From: Sandaracinus amylolyticus
Lineage (GTDB): Bacteria; Myxococcota_A; Polyangia; Polyangiales; Sandaracinaceae
DNA: 64,000 nt
Assembly: GCF_000737325.1 (NCBI RefSeq)
Contig: NZ_CP011125.1
Coordinates: 1,922,001 to 1,986,000, forward strand
Direction of reading: 5' to 3'
The translations under genes were made by a program, and so were the position numbers. Under the pieces are notes generated by a model that did no database searches, was not told the origin of the DNA, and saw nothing but the letters and a program-made list of their open reading frames with translations. Of the stretch, positions 49,387-58,235 are shown piece by piece (position 1 is the first letter of the stretch; every line of letters begins with the position of its first letter).

Positions 49387-51693
49387 ATGGCGCGCACCAT
49401 GCGACGGCCTTCGGCCGAGCGTTGCACGTGGTGGCTCGCGGGACTCGTCGCGGCCTCTCTCGTCGGCTGCGGTGACGACGACGGCGGTGGCTCGCCCGAC
49501 GCGAGCATGCCGTTCGACGCGGGCCCAGGAGATGCGGGGGTCGATGCGGGCTTCGCGTGCCCGAACGCGATGCCGCCTCCGATCGATCCGGAGCTGCTCC
49601 CGGTGTGCATGCTGGAGGGCTGCGTCGACGCCCACTGCGTGCCCAACAGCTTCGTGTCCGAGGAGCAGGCGGCGCTGCTCGGCAACTGCGACGAGGGCAG
49701 CAAGTGCGTGCCCGATCCGTTCATCGAGACGAGCGGCGAGTTCCTGCTCGCGACGTGCCGCTCGGTCGGCGGCGCGGAAGGTCGCTGCGTGTCGCGCTGC
49801 ATCCCGCAGATCGCGGACCAGGCGGAGATGCTGCCGGAAGAGGGCTGCCAGGCGGGCGAGGAGTGCGCGCCCTGCTTCGATCCGCGCACCGGCGAGAGCA
49901 CCGGCGTGTGCAACCTCGGCTGCGATCCCGGCCCGCAGGAGCCGCCGAACATGTTCATGGAGTGCTGCGGCGGCGCGGGCTCGTGCGTGCCCACGGATCT
50001 CGTGCCCGAGGCGCAGCGCGAGCAGCTCGGCGTCGACACGTGCACCGAGGAGAACACGCTCTGCGCGCCGAGCGCGCTGATCGATCCTGCGTCGCGGCCC
50101 GATCGCTGCGACTCGATCGCGGGCGTGGAGGGACGCTGTCTGCCCGCGTGTCTGCCGGCGATCGGCGCGCAGGCGGATCGTCTGTCGCAGGGCTCGTGCG
50201 ACGCGGGTGAGCTCTGCGCGCCGTGCTTCGACCCGACGAACGGCGAGGACACGGGCGCGTGCCGGCTCAACGGCGACGAGCCCGAAGATCCGCCGACCAC
50301 GTTCGATCGCTGCTGCGGCGGCATCGGCGCGTGCGTGCCCTCGGCGCTGGTGCCCGAGGCGCAGCGCTCGCAGCTCGGCACCGACACCTGCGAGGACGAG
50401 GGGCTGCTCTGCGCGCCCGACGCGCTGATCGCGGGCGCGGAGCCGACGTCGTGCCGATCGCTCGGCGATGCCGAGGGACGCTGTCTGCCGTCGTGCCTCC
50501 CGTCGATCGCCGCGCAGGCCGATCGACTGCCGCAGAGCACGTGCACCGAGGCGCATCTGTGCGCGCCTTGTTACGACCCGATCAGCGGTGAGGACACGGG
50601 CGCGTGCCGGCTCAACGGCGACATGCCGGACGAGCCCGCCAACACGTTCGATCGCTGCTGCGGCGGCATCGGCGCGTGCGTGCCGTCGACGTTGGTGCCG
50701 GAGGCGCAACGCTCGCAGCTCGGCACGGACACCTGCACCGAGACCGGTGCGCTCTGCGCGCCCGATGCGCTGATCGCGGGCAGCGAGCCGACGACGTGCC
50801 GCTCGATCGACGACTCGGAAGGGCGCTGTCTGCCGGCGTGTCTGCCGGCGATCGGCGCGCAGGCGGATCGCCTGTCGCAGGGCACGTGCGGTGCGGGGCA
50901 CCTGTGCGCGCCGTGCTTCGATCCGATCAGCGGCGCGGACACCGGCGCGTGCCGGCTCAACGGGGACATGCCGGACGAGCCCGCGTACACGTTCCCGAAC
51001 TGCTGCGGTGGCCTCGGCTCGTGCGTGCCGCCCGACCTCGTGTCGCCTGCGCAGCGCGGTCAGCTCGACTCCACGGGCTGCACGGCGCCGCGCCTCTGCG
51101 CGCCCGACGACTTCACGGATCCGACGTTCCGCCCGATGACGTGCGACTCGGTCGCCGGCGCGGAGGGACGTTGTCTGCCGAGCTGCCTGCCGGCGGTGAG
51201 CAGCCAGGGAGATCGACTCCCGCAGTCGACGTGCCCCGCGACCCATCGCTGCGCGCCCTGCTTCGACCCGATCACGGGCGCGGAGAGCGGCGCGTGCCGA
51301 GTGAACGGCGACATGCCGAGCCGCCCGGCGTACACGTTCCCGACGTGCTGCGCTCACGCGACTGCGGGGGCGCGCGGCCGCTGCGTTCCGCCGGCGCTCG
51401 TGCCCGAGGATCGTCGCAGCTCGCTGCCGGCGGACACGTGCACGGGGGACACGAACCTGTGCGTGCCGAACCCGTTCCTCGCGGACCCGAACCACTCGTT
51501 CGGGTCGTGCACGACGCAGCCGATGGGGCTGGGCATCTTCTTCCCGCCCGCCCCCGGCGCGTGTGTCCCCGACTGCTTGCTCGAAGCGGGCGTGGAGCGC
51601 GACTCGTATGGCCAATCGACGTGCGCGGTGGGCGAGCGGTGCGCGCCGTGCATCAACCCGATCACGCGTGAGTCCACCGGCGCGTGTGACTGA
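49387..51693 (+). CDS. large Cys-rich lipoprotein with about six 115-residue repeats
   Basis: The 768-residue product has a lipoprotein signal (WWLAGLVAASLVGCGDDDGG), a DAG-type linker, then tandem repeats of about 115 residues. Each repeat reads roughly CCGGIGACVPSALVPEAQR, TDTC-LLCAPDALI, CRSLGDAEGRCLPSCLPSI, ADRLPQSTC-LCAPCYDPISG and EDTGACRLNGDMPDEP. There are about 10-14 Cys per unit, giving more than 70 in total, likely all in disulfides. No known family was recognised. Near-identical units in the middle imply recent expansion. The protein should be outer-membrane-anchored and rigid. ATG 49387 gives the signal. The 5' region 49220-49386 has no gene and holds the leader of the TetR-controlled promoter. 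Confidence 0.85.
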   Translation: MARTMRRPSAERCTWWLAGLVAASLVGCGDDDGGGSPDASMPFDAGPGDAGVDAGFACPNAMPPPIDPELLPVCMLEGCVDAHCVPNSFVSEEQAALLGNCDEGSKCVPDPFIETSGEFLLATCRSVGGAEGRCVSRCIPQIADQAEMLPEEGCQAGEECAPCFDPRTGESTGVCNLGCDPGPQEPPNMFMECCGGAGSCVPTDLVPEAQREQLGVDTCTEENTLCAPSALIDPASRPDRCDSIAGVEGRCLPACLPAIGAQADRLSQGSCDAGELCAPCFDPTNGEDTGACRLNGDEPEDPPTTFDRCCGGIGACVPSALVPEAQRSQLGTDTCEDEGLLCAPDALIAGAEPTSCRSLGDAEGRCLPSCLPSIAAQADRLPQSTCTEAHLCAPCYDPISGEDTGACRLNGDMPDEPANTFDRCCGGIGACVPSTLVPEAQRSQLGTDTCTETGALCAPDALIAGSEPTTCRSIDDSEGRCLPACLPAIGAQADRLSQGTCGAGHLCAPCFDPISGADTGACRLNGDMPDEPAYTFPNCCGGLGSCVPPDLVSPAQRGQLDSTGCTAPRLCAPDDFTDPTFRPMTCDSVAGAEGRCLPSCLPAVSSQGDRLPQSTCPATHRCAPCFDPITGAESGACRVNGDMPSRPAYTFPTCCAHATAGARGRCVPPALVPEDRRSSLPADTCTGDTNLCVPNPFLADPNHSFGSCTTQPMGLGIFFPPAPGACVPDCLLEAGVERDSYGQSTCAVGERCAPCINPITRESTGACD
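49963..51345 (+). repeat. four complete 345-348-bp repeats in the Cys-rich lipoprotein gene
   Basis: The TGCTGCGG (Cys-Cys-Gly) landmark lies at 49963, 50311, 50656 and 51001, with TGCTGCGC at 51346. The spacings are 348, 345, 345 and 345. A more diverged unit precedes (from about 49600) and a partial one follows to 51690. The units at 50311 and 50656 are very similar at DNA level, apt for recombination between copies. Confidence 0.92.
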
Positions 51694-51715
51694 GCGCGCG
51701 TCATCCCGATGAGCG

Positions 51716-51756
51716 CGAACGCGGCGGCCCATGCACGGGACCGCCGCGTTCGTTTT
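51716..51756 (+). terminator. intrinsic terminator after the Cys-rich lipoprotein gene
   Basis: The 12-bp perfect stem CGAACGCGGCGG (51716-51727) and CCGCCGCGTTCG (51741-51752) contains an inner CCC/GGG pairing in the loop, followed by TTTTC. It lies between two convergent genes and may also serve the minus-strand lipoprotein. Confidence 0.82.
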
Positions 51757-51758
51757 CG

Positions 51759-53522
51759 TCAATCCAGCGCTGCGCGAAGCACGAAGGCCGCACCACCGTC
51801 ACCGAGCGGCTCGACGCTCTGCCCGGCGGCGGCGAAGCGCGCACCGATCAGACCGAACGCGACGACCGCGTCCGCCGCGTGCGTCCAGAAGACGTGGTCC
51901 GGACCCGACGAGCCCAGTGCGCGAGCCCACAGCATCTCGTGCTCGTCGTTCCACTCGCTGACGAAGCCGTCGAAGCTGCCGGTGGACGGCAGGGACACGC
52001 CGCCGATCCGAGGCGAGCCGCTGAAGCCACCTGCCAAGAACACACGGTCTCCTCGGGCGGCGATCGATGCGAGCGCGACGTAGCCTCCCGCGGCCGCGAC
52101 GACTTGCATTCGTGGCGTGTCGCTACCTGGCTCCAGCGTCCAGATCACCGTGTCGTTCGCCTCGGTATCGTCGATCTCCGAGGTGCCTGCCACTCGGATC
52201 GTTCCGTCATCGCCGACATCGATTGCACTCGGCGCGTCGTTCCTTGCTCGACCGGCCTGCCACGCGTCGACGAACTCGCCGTCGAGCCGCCAGAGCGTGA
52301 TCAAGACGTCGCCAGGGCCATCGGCGACGAAAGAACGAGCTCCGATGCGGAGCTCGTTCGAGAACTGCTGAGCCGCGACGACGCTCGTGGACCCGACGTC
52401 GATCGCGCCCGCAGCGTCTCCGATCGAGCTCACGCCGGACAGCCGAAGCGTGTCGAGGTCGAAGCGAGCGATCACGCTTCCCGGCGGGACCGCGATGCCG
52501 TGCACCGTTTGCTCGCTGTGTGCTCGCGCGTTCGCCACCATGCCCGTCCCCGTCGCGAACAGCTGCCATGTCTCGAGACTCCCGGTCAGCTCGATCGGCG
52601 CTGCGCTGGCGCATCCGCTGATCGCCGCGACGAAGTGCGAATCGCCGCTCGGGATGGCGATCGCTTGCCTGGCGATCGTCACGGACGTCGACGTCACCCG
52701 CCCGGCCACGACACAGCGCCCGTCCGACAACGCTGCGACACTGTGTGCTTCCTCGCGAGAGTCACCGCCGATCTGGGCGATCCACGTGATCCCGCCCGTC
52801 GCCGTCATGCGCGCGACGAACACGTCCTGGTCGCCGGAGCTCCTGTGATCGCTGCCGAAGCACCCGCTTCCCGAGAATCGGAACGTTCCGGTGAACGCAC
52901 CGGCAGCGCAGATGGACCCGTCGTCCGCGACGTCCGCCGCAGTCACCGCGGCGTTGCTCGCACCCGCAGCCAGCGGCGTCAGCCACTCGATCACCGGCAG
53001 CTCGACGCACTCGCCGCCCTCGCACGACTCACCCGCCGCGCACGCGTGACCGCAGCTCCCGCAGTGCGCGTCGTCCGTCGCGAGCACGGACTCGCATCCG
53101 TTCTCGTACTCGTCGTCGCAGTCGTCGCTGCCGCTCGCGCACTCCACGATCACGCACTCGCCCGCGCTGCACGCGCGCCGTGTCGAGCCGCTCACGGCCG
53201 CGCACGCGGCGCTCGCCGCGCTCTCGTCGGCGTCGCCATCGCAGTCGTCGTCGACGGCGTTGCACTGCTCGGGCTGCGCGGTGCACGCATCCATCGTCTG
53301 CGGCGTTCCCGCGTCCGGCACGCCCGGAGCGCCCCCGTCGACCGGGATCACGCCGCCGTCCGGGAGCACGCAACCGCCTGCGTCCGCATCGTACGGCGCG
53401 CCCATTGGACACTGGCACCGTCGCGTCTCGTGATTGAACTCGAGCGCGCCGCACTCCACGTCGGGCAGACACGCGCCGAGCAGGCACGCAAGCCCCGACA
53501 CCCACCAAGCTCTCGCTCTCAT
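51759..53522 (-). CDS. lipoprotein with Cys/Asp-rich front and beta-propeller-like body
   Basis: The 587-residue product has signal RARAWWVSGLACLLGAC (lipobox LGAC). An EGF-like Cys pattern follows (CGALEFNHETRRCQCPMGAP), with a Pro/Asp/Gly linker and a segment with N-A-V-D-D-D-C-D-G, the MopE/DUF-type calcium-binding motif of myxobacterial surface proteins. Then comes CESVLATDDAHCGSCGHACA. The last 400 residues contain repeated D-G-x-x-x-V/A-G strands (AADVADDGSICAAGAFTGTF, ALSDGRCVVAGRVTSTSVTI, AARGDRVFLAGGFSGSPRIG), as in SBBP-type beta-propellers. ATG 53522 follows GGAGGGAG. A surface adhesin or ligand-binding role is likely; no enzyme motif. Confidence 0.83.
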   Translation of the reverse strand: MRARAWWVSGLACLLGACLPDVECGALEFNHETRRCQCPMGAPYDADAGGCVLPDGGVIPVDGGAPGVPDAGTPQTMDACTAQPEQCNAVDDDCDGDADESAASAACAAVSGSTRRACSAGECVIVECASGSDDCDDEYENGCESVLATDDAHCGSCGHACAAGESCEGGECVELPVIEWLTPLAAGASNAAVTAADVADDGSICAAGAFTGTFRFSGSGCFGSDHRSSGDQDVFVARMTATGGITWIAQIGGDSREEAHSVAALSDGRCVVAGRVTSTSVTIARQAIAIPSGDSHFVAAISGCASAAPIELTGSLETWQLFATGTGMVANARAHSEQTVHGIAVPPGSVIARFDLDTLRLSGVSSIGDAAGAIDVGSTSVVAAQQFSNELRIGARSFVADGPGDVLITLWRLDGEFVDAWQAGRARNDAPSAIDVGDDGTIRVAGTSEIDDTEANDTVIWTLEPGSDTPRMQVVAAAGGYVALASIAARGDRVFLAGGFSGSPRIGGVSLPSTGSFDGFVSEWNDEHEMLWARALGSSGPDHVFWTHAADAVVAFGLIGARFAAAGQSVEPLGDGGAAFVLRAALD

Positions 53523-53585
53523 GTCGCTCCCTCCGACGCGCCCCATCGCGTCGACCCCGCGCTACGTTGCGTAGCCTAGGAGCGA

Positions 53586-53938
53586 TCAGACCCAGCGCAC
53601 GCGGACCGCGAAGCGACCGATCCTCAGCGGATCATCGGGCGCGTCGCTGCGCAAGAGACCGCAGTGGATGTGCACGTCGCGCGCGCCCGCGAGCCGAAGC
53701 GCGCGTGGACGTGCGTCGCGTCGAGGCGCTCGGCCTCGACCGCGCCGTGACCGAAGTACGGTGACGCGATCGCGCCGAGCTTCGAGACCAGCACGCGCGG
53801 CGACACGAGCCGCAGCAGCATCGAGTCGATGCCTTCGCGTCGGCCCGTGCCTGCAGCGCGCTCGCGCTCGAGACCGGCTCCGACGCCGGCATCTTGCGCA
53901 GCTCGGCCGCGACGATGCGCGAGAACCGCTCAGAGATC
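53586..53938 (-). pseudogene. decayed gene fragment with at least two frameshifts
   Basis: The minus strand shows coding-like sequence in three successive frames. First is ISERFSRIVAAELRKMPASE (about 53938-53860), then REGIDSMLLRLVSPRVLVSK and GAIASPYFGHGAVEAERLDA (to about 53690). Last is RDVHIHCGLLRSDAPDDPLR ending RVRWV at stop 53586. Joined, they read as the C-terminal half of a soluble alpha/beta protein of about 110 visible residues. I do not recognise the family. The 5' end merges into the DUF1993 gene's tail, so the upstream part was lost. Confidence 0.55.
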
Positions 53939-54442
53939 GCGGAGCGGGAGCGCGCCGATGAAGTGACGCTTGCCGACGTCCACGCCGTTGTGGCGCAGGA
54001 TCGCGTACGCGGTCGTCGCGTGGAAGTAGAGGTTCGGCAGCGCCGAGTGATGCAGGTAGTCGGGCGCGCTCAGCGCCTTGCCCGGCATGAACGACAGCGG
54101 GACGATGCGCTGCTCCGCGCCCTCGAAGTCGGCGGGCGTGAACGACGCGACGTACTCGCGGACCACCCGGATGCGCGCGCGGATCTCGTCCCACGTCTGC
54201 TCGGTGTCGGGGTGCTTCGGCGGGTCCTTCCCCGCGACGCGCGCCGCCGCGAACTTCCCGTGATCACACGTCGCCTGGAGCTGCTTCAGCAGCGGGAACT
54301 GATCGGGCGCGAGGCGCGCGGCGAGCAGCACTGCGGGGTCGAACGACTTCTTGCTCGCGTGCTCGTGCGCGAGGTCGATCCACGTCTCGACGTTCGTGAG
54401 CAGCTTCGTGATCGGCGGGACGATCTGGGAATGAAGCGACAT
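53930..54442 (-). CDS. DUF1993 family protein
   Basis: The 170-residue protein matches the DUF1993 pattern: SLHSQIVPPITKLLTNVETW at the start, then LLAARLAPDQFPLLKQLQAT, DTEQTWDEIRARIRVVREYV and the end HHSALPNLYFHATTAYAILR plus HNGVDVGKRHFIG. The fold is a DinB-like four-helix bundle, but the three metal-binding His of DinB are only partly present. Function unknown; members are common in proteobacteria and fungi. ATG 54442 is unambiguous. It is divergent from the methyltransferase gene, with 80 bases between starts. Confidence 0.92.
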   Translation of the reverse strand: MSLHSQIVPPITKLLTNVETWIDLAHEHASKKSFDPAVLLAARLAPDQFPLLKQLQATCDHGKFAAARVAGKDPPKHPDTEQTWDEIRARIRVVREYVASFTPADFEGAEQRIVPLSFMPGKALSAPDYLHHSALPNLYFHATTAYAILRHNGVDVGKRHFIGALPLRDL

Positions 54443-54522
54443 GCGGTCTCCTCCGGTTCGAGCAGCGGGGCCTGTTGCCGGCGGACGGCAGCGTCAAGCG
54501 TCGCCGCGCGGTAGAGGAGAGC

Positions 54523-55203
54523 ATGGCGTTCGACGTCTCGCGCCGTTCTTTCCTCACGCGGCACGACCTCCATCTCTTCACGGGCGAGACGCTCTTCGAT
54601 CGCATCGCGCGCGTGCTCTGCGAGGCCGAGTGCTTGCCGCGGAAGGAGCTCTACGAGTCGTGGGAGGTCGCGCGCCGCGTGCGCCGTCGCTTCCGGGGAG
54701 GGCGCGTCGTCGATCTCGCGTGCGGGCACGGGCTCGTCGCGCAGCTGATGATGCTGCTCGACGACTCGTCGCCGTGCGCGCTCGCGATCGATCGACGCCT
54801 GCCTCCGAGCGCGTCGTTCGTGGCCGCCGCGATCAGGCGCGCGTGGCCGCGCCTCGAGGGACGCGTGACGCTCGAGGAGCGCGCGATCGACGACGTCGCG
54901 ATCGAGGAGGACGACGTCGTCGTCGCGGCGCACGCCTGCGGTGCGCTGACCGACGTCGTGCTCACGCGCGCGATCGCGGCACGAGCGCGCGTAGCGGTGC
55001 TCCCGTGCTGTCACGACGTCGGTCGCAACGATCGCGGCGGGCTCGAGGGATGGCTCGACCCCGCGCTCGCGATCGACGTCACGCGCGCCGCGCGGCTGCG
55101 CGCGAGCGGCTACGACGTGCGGACGCAGACGATCCCGGCGGACGTCACGCCGAAGAACCGCCTGCTGATCGGCGCCCCGTCTCGCATCGACGAAAGTCGA
55201 TGA
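54523..55203 (+). CDS. class I SAM-dependent methyltransferase
   Basis: The 226-residue product has motif I VVDLACGHGLVAQLMML, with the acidic residue after the second strand in ALAIDRRLPP. The HACGALTDVVL and LPCCHDVGRNDRGG blocks resemble the (H-x-C-G-x-L-T/S ... P-C-C-H/Y) motif of the METTL25/RRNAD1 or Trm13-like methyltransferases. Those act on rRNA, tRNA or small molecules; the target here is unknown. ATG 54523 has a GGAG five bases ahead; the reading from 54475 adds a non-conserved stretch. It is a single gene between DUF1993 (divergent) and the antiporter. Confidence 0.86.
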   Translation: MAFDVSRRSFLTRHDLHLFTGETLFDRIARVLCEAECLPRKELYESWEVARRVRRRFRGGRVVDLACGHGLVAQLMMLLDDSSPCALAIDRRLPPSASFVAAAIRRAWPRLEGRVTLEERAIDDVAIEEDDVVVAAHACGALTDVVLTRAIAARARVAVLPCCHDVGRNDRGGLEGWLDPALAIDVTRAARLRASGYDVRTQTIPADVTPKNRLLIGAPSRIDESR

Positions 55204-55341
55204 GGCGCGCGTCATCGTCCATCGGCAGTGCACGAAGGTGCCGCGAAATCGGCGGCAACGCGCGCTAGGCTGCTCGCTCCGGTGCGGCGGTGCATCGGCA
55301 GAGCGCGATGGGCGCGCTCGGGGACCGCGAGGGCACGATCG

Positions 55342-56781
55342 ATGAGCTCGACGCGCAGGACGCTGCTCGGACCGCTGAACGCGGGCCGCACGCTGTTCGG
55401 CTACGCCGCGATGATCGCGATCACGATCGCGCTCTTCTTCGTCATCCGCGCACAGGGCGCGACGCTGGTCGCGCCGCCGGCGCCCGAAGGCGCGACGGGG
55501 CACGCGGCAGCCGCTGGGCACGCGTCGGATCTCGCGCATCTGCTGCTCGCGATCGCGGTCGTGGTGATCGTCGCGCGCCTCACGGGCGCGGCGTTCGAGC
55601 GCTGGCTGAAGCAGCCCGCGGTGATGGGCGAGATCGTCGCAGGCCTGGTGCTCGGCCCGTCGGTGCTCGGCGCGATCGCGCCCGACGTCCAGGCGTTCTT
55701 GCTGCCCGCGGCCGTCGCGCCGTCGCTCGGCGTCGTCGCGAAGATCGGCGTCGTGCTCTTCATGTTCCTCGTCGGCCTCGAGCTCGACCCGAAGCTCCTG
55801 CGCGGCTCGTCGCACGCGACGCTCGCGATCTCGCACGCGAGCATCATCGCGCCGTTCCTCCTCGGCGCGACGCTCGCGCTCGCGGTCTATCCGATCTACT
55901 CGCATGCCGGCATCGACTTCACGGTGTTCGCGCTCTTCTTCGGCGTCTCGATGTCGGTCACCGCGTTCCCGGTGCTCGCGCGGATCCTCACCGATCGACG
56001 CATGCAGAGCAGCGCGCTCGGTGTCACCGCGCTCGCATGCGCCGCCGTCGACGACGCGAGCGCGTGGTGCTTGCTCGCGTTCGTGTCGGGCGTCGCGACG
56101 GCGGAGCTCGATGGCGCCTGGCTCACGATCGGCCTCGTCGTCGCGTACGTCGCGTTCGTGCTGCTCGCGGTGCGTCCGCTCGCGCGCTGGCTCGCGGCGC
56201 GCGAGGAGCGCTCGAACGATCCGGTCTCGATCACGACGCTCGCGATCGTGCTCGGGATGCTGCTCCTCTCGGCGGCCGCGACCGAGGCCATCGGCATCCA
56301 CGCGCTCTTCGGCGCGTTCCTCTTCGGCGTCGTGATCCCGCACGACGGTCGCCTCGCCGAGCAGGTCCGCGCGCGCCTCGAGGACGTCGTCGGTGTCCTG
56401 CTCGTACCGATCTTCTTCTCGTTCACCGGGATGCGCACCCAGATCGGGCTCGTCTCCGGCGCGACCGACTGGCTGATCTGCGCTGTGATCATCCTGGTCG
56501 CGACGCTCGGGAAGTTCGGCGGCACGCTCGTCGCGGCGCGCTTCGCGGGGCTCGGATGGCGCGACGCGAGCGCGCTCGGGATCCTGATGAACACGCGCGG
56601 CCTGATGGAGCTCATCGTGCTCAACGTCGGGCTCGACATGGGCGTGCTCTCGCCGACGCTCTTCGCGATGCTCGTGCTGATGGCGCTCGTCACGACGTTC
56701 GCGACGACGCCGGTGCTCGCGCTGATCACGCGGCTCGGTCGTGCGCCCGCGGAGACGATGGCTGCCGAGCGGACGCCGTGA
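55342..56781 (+). CDS. CPA2-type sodium or potassium/proton antiporter
   Basis: The 479-residue membrane protein has about 12-13 helices. Family signatures are present: QPAVMGEIVAGLVLGPSVLG in the first core, LFMFLVGLELDPKLLRGSS, FGVSMSVTAFPVLARILTD, VTALACAAVDDASAWCLLAF with the D-D pair of the ion site, and GILMNTRGLMELIVLNVGLD near the end. These are typical of KefB/GerN/NapA-like monovalent cation:proton antiporters. An N-terminal extension of about 45 residues adds one helix. No Trk-A/RCK domain follows. ATG 55342 is the best start. It is presumably active in pH or Na+/K+ homeostasis; the ion cannot be fixed. Confidence 0.93.
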   Translation: MSSTRRTLLGPLNAGRTLFGYAAMIAITIALFFVIRAQGATLVAPPAPEGATGHAAAAGHASDLAHLLLAIAVVVIVARLTGAAFERWLKQPAVMGEIVAGLVLGPSVLGAIAPDVQAFLLPAAVAPSLGVVAKIGVVLFMFLVGLELDPKLLRGSSHATLAISHASIIAPFLLGATLALAVYPIYSHAGIDFTVFALFFGVSMSVTAFPVLARILTDRRMQSSALGVTALACAAVDDASAWCLLAFVSGVATAELDGAWLTIGLVVAYVAFVLLAVRPLARWLAAREERSNDPVSITTLAIVLGMLLLSAAATEAIGIHALFGAFLFGVVIPHDGRLAEQVRARLEDVVGVLLVPIFFSFTGMRTQIGLVSGATDWLICAVIILVATLGKFGGTLVAARFAGLGWRDASALGILMNTRGLMELIVLNVGLDMGVLSPTLFAMLVLMALVTTFATTPVLALITRLGRAPAETMAAERTP

Positions 56782-56828
56782 TCGCCACGGACTTGCGCCC
56801 GAGCGCGACGCCCGGCGACAGTCGCTGC

Positions 56829-57485
56829 GTGAGTCGGATCTCGGGCGTTCTCTGCCTCGTCGTCGCGTGTCACGCGTGCAGCCTCGACTTCGACGCGCTC
56901 CGGCGCGGGCGTGCGGACGCGGGCGACGGCATGGACGCGAGCTCGCTCGACGCGTCGACGAGCGACGCGAGCCGCGACGACGCCGGCGAGAGCGACGCGA
57001 GCGAGCCCGAGGACGCCGCGTCCCTCTGTCCGACCACGCCGCCCGACTGTGCCGACCCGCGCTGCGCCGGTCAGGCGTGCGACGACGGACTTCGCTGCAC
57101 GTCGAACGACGTGTGCAGCACCGGGCTCTGTCGCGGCACGCCGGTCGAGTGTCCGACGGACGGATGCAGCGTCGCGACGTGCGAAGAGGACACCGGCGAG
57201 TGCCGCGCGATCCGCACCATGCCCGACGCGACGATCTGCGTCGGCGGTCGCTGCTGCTTCGGTCGTTGCTCGATGCTGCGCGACAGCGGGAGCTGCGGCG
57301 GCTGCGGGCTCTCGTGCGAAGAAGAGACGTGCTCCGCCGAGCTCCCGCCGCGCTGCACGTGCGTGACGAACGCCGGCTGCCCGCTGGGTCAGCAGTGCCT
57401 CGGAGGCCGCTGCGCGTGCATGACGAACGCGCAGTGCGCGACGGGACAGACCTGCGTCGTCGCGAGCGGGCACTGCACGTACTGA
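56829..57485 (+). CDS. Cys-rich lipoprotein
   Basis: The 218-residue product has signal SRISGVLCLVVACHACSLDF (Cys in ACSL or VAC as lipobox) and an Asp/Ser/Ala linker with D-A-S repeats. About 24 Cys follow in a pattern like D-x-C-S-T-G-x-C (SNDVCSTGLCRGTPVECPT, CCFGRCSMLRDSGSCGGCGL). The end NAGCPLGQQCLGGRCACMTN has two short EGF-like units. Such proteins are surface-bound in myxobacteria, with no known enzyme role. GTG 56829 is used; there is no ATG before the signal. It may be co-transcribed with the TPR gene nine bases downstream. Confidence 0.8.
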   Translation: MSRISGVLCLVVACHACSLDFDALRRGRADAGDGMDASSLDASTSDASRDDAGESDASEPEDAASLCPTTPPDCADPRCAGQACDDGLRCTSNDVCSTGLCRGTPVECPTDGCSVATCEEDTGECRAIRTMPDATICVGGRCCFGRCSMLRDSGSCGGCGLSCEEETCSAELPPRCTCVTNAGCPLGQQCLGGRCACMTNAQCATGQTCVVASGHCTY

Positions 57486-57494
57486 GGAAGTCGG

Positions 57495-58235
57495 ATGCGT
57501 GATTGCTGCGTCGCGTTCGTGCTCGCGTCGATCGCCTTCGTGCTCGCGGTCTCGACCGCGCACGCACAACCTCAGCCACCGCGCGATCGCAGCGACGTCG
57601 AGGCGCAGGCGCGCTTCGAGTCGGGCCGCCTCGCGTTCGAGTCGGGCCGCTACGAAGAGGCGCTCGCCGACTTCCGCCGCTCGTACGAGCTCAGCCAGCG
57701 ACCGCTGATCCTCTACAACATCGGGATCGTGCTCGATCGACTGCGCCGCGACGCGGAGGCGCTCGACGCGTTCGAGCGCTACCTCGAGGCGGTGCCGGAC
57801 GCGGAGAACCGCGCGGACGTGGAAGCGCGCATCGCGATCCTGCGCACCCAGGTCGCGGCGCCGCCGCCGGTGCAAGAGGCCGCGCCGATCCCGCCGCCGC
57901 CTTCGCCGCGCCCTCAGGAGGGCTACGAGATCTGGGCGTGGATCTCGGCGGGAGTCGGCATCGCGGCCGCGATCGCGGCGCCGATCACGTGGTCCGCCGC
58001 GGACGACGCGTACGACGATCTCGACCGGCGCTGCGGCGAGCTCGGATGCAGCGGCGCGCAGATCGACGCATCGAGCGCGCCCGAGCTCGTCGACGCGACG
58101 AACGCGATGATCGTCACCGCGATCATCGCGGGCGTGAGCACCGCGGTCGCGTGGACGCTCTACTTCGTCGACCTACGGCTCCCGAGCGGGACGGCGATGC
58201 GCATCGGGCCGGGCTCGCTGCGCCTCGCGTTCTGA
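57495..58235 (+). CDS. exported TPR protein
   Basis: The 246-residue product has a Sec signal (FVLASIAFVLAVSTAHAQ) and about two TPR units (EAQARFESGRLAFESGRYEE, ADFRRSYELSQRPLILYNIG, RRDAEALDAFERYLEAVPDA). A Pro linker follows, then two membrane helices (WISAGVGIAAAIAAPITW and IVTAIIAGVSTAVAWTLYFV). This layout is frequent in myxobacteria, next to lipoproteins or serine/threonine kinases, and is thought to anchor complexes at the envelope. The role is unknown. ATG 57495 has GAGGAAG five bases ahead. Its stop abuts the stop of the converging NamZ fusion with no gap. Confidence 0.87.
   Translation: MRDCCVAFVLASIAFVLAVSTAHAQPQPPRDRSDVEAQARFESGRLAFESGRYEEALADFRRSYELSQRPLILYNIGIVLDRLRRDAEALDAFERYLEAVPDAENRADVEARIAILRTQVAAPPPVQEAAPIPPPPSPRPQEGYEIWAWISAGVGIAAAIAAPITWSAADDAYDDLDRRCGELGCSGAQIDASSAPELVDATNAMIVTAIIAGVSTAVAWTLYFVDLRLPSGTAMRIGPGSLRLAF

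Noticed and set aside
49222-51762. 846-codon minus-strand frame opposite the Cys-rich lipoprotein
   Set aside because: Repeats on the coding strand yield repeated antisense text. The plus frame has the signal peptide, Cys pattern, promoter and terminator.
54286-57579. 1097-codon minus-strand frame over the methyltransferase and antiporter
   Set aside because: No membrane or catalytic pattern. The plus-strand genes show both.
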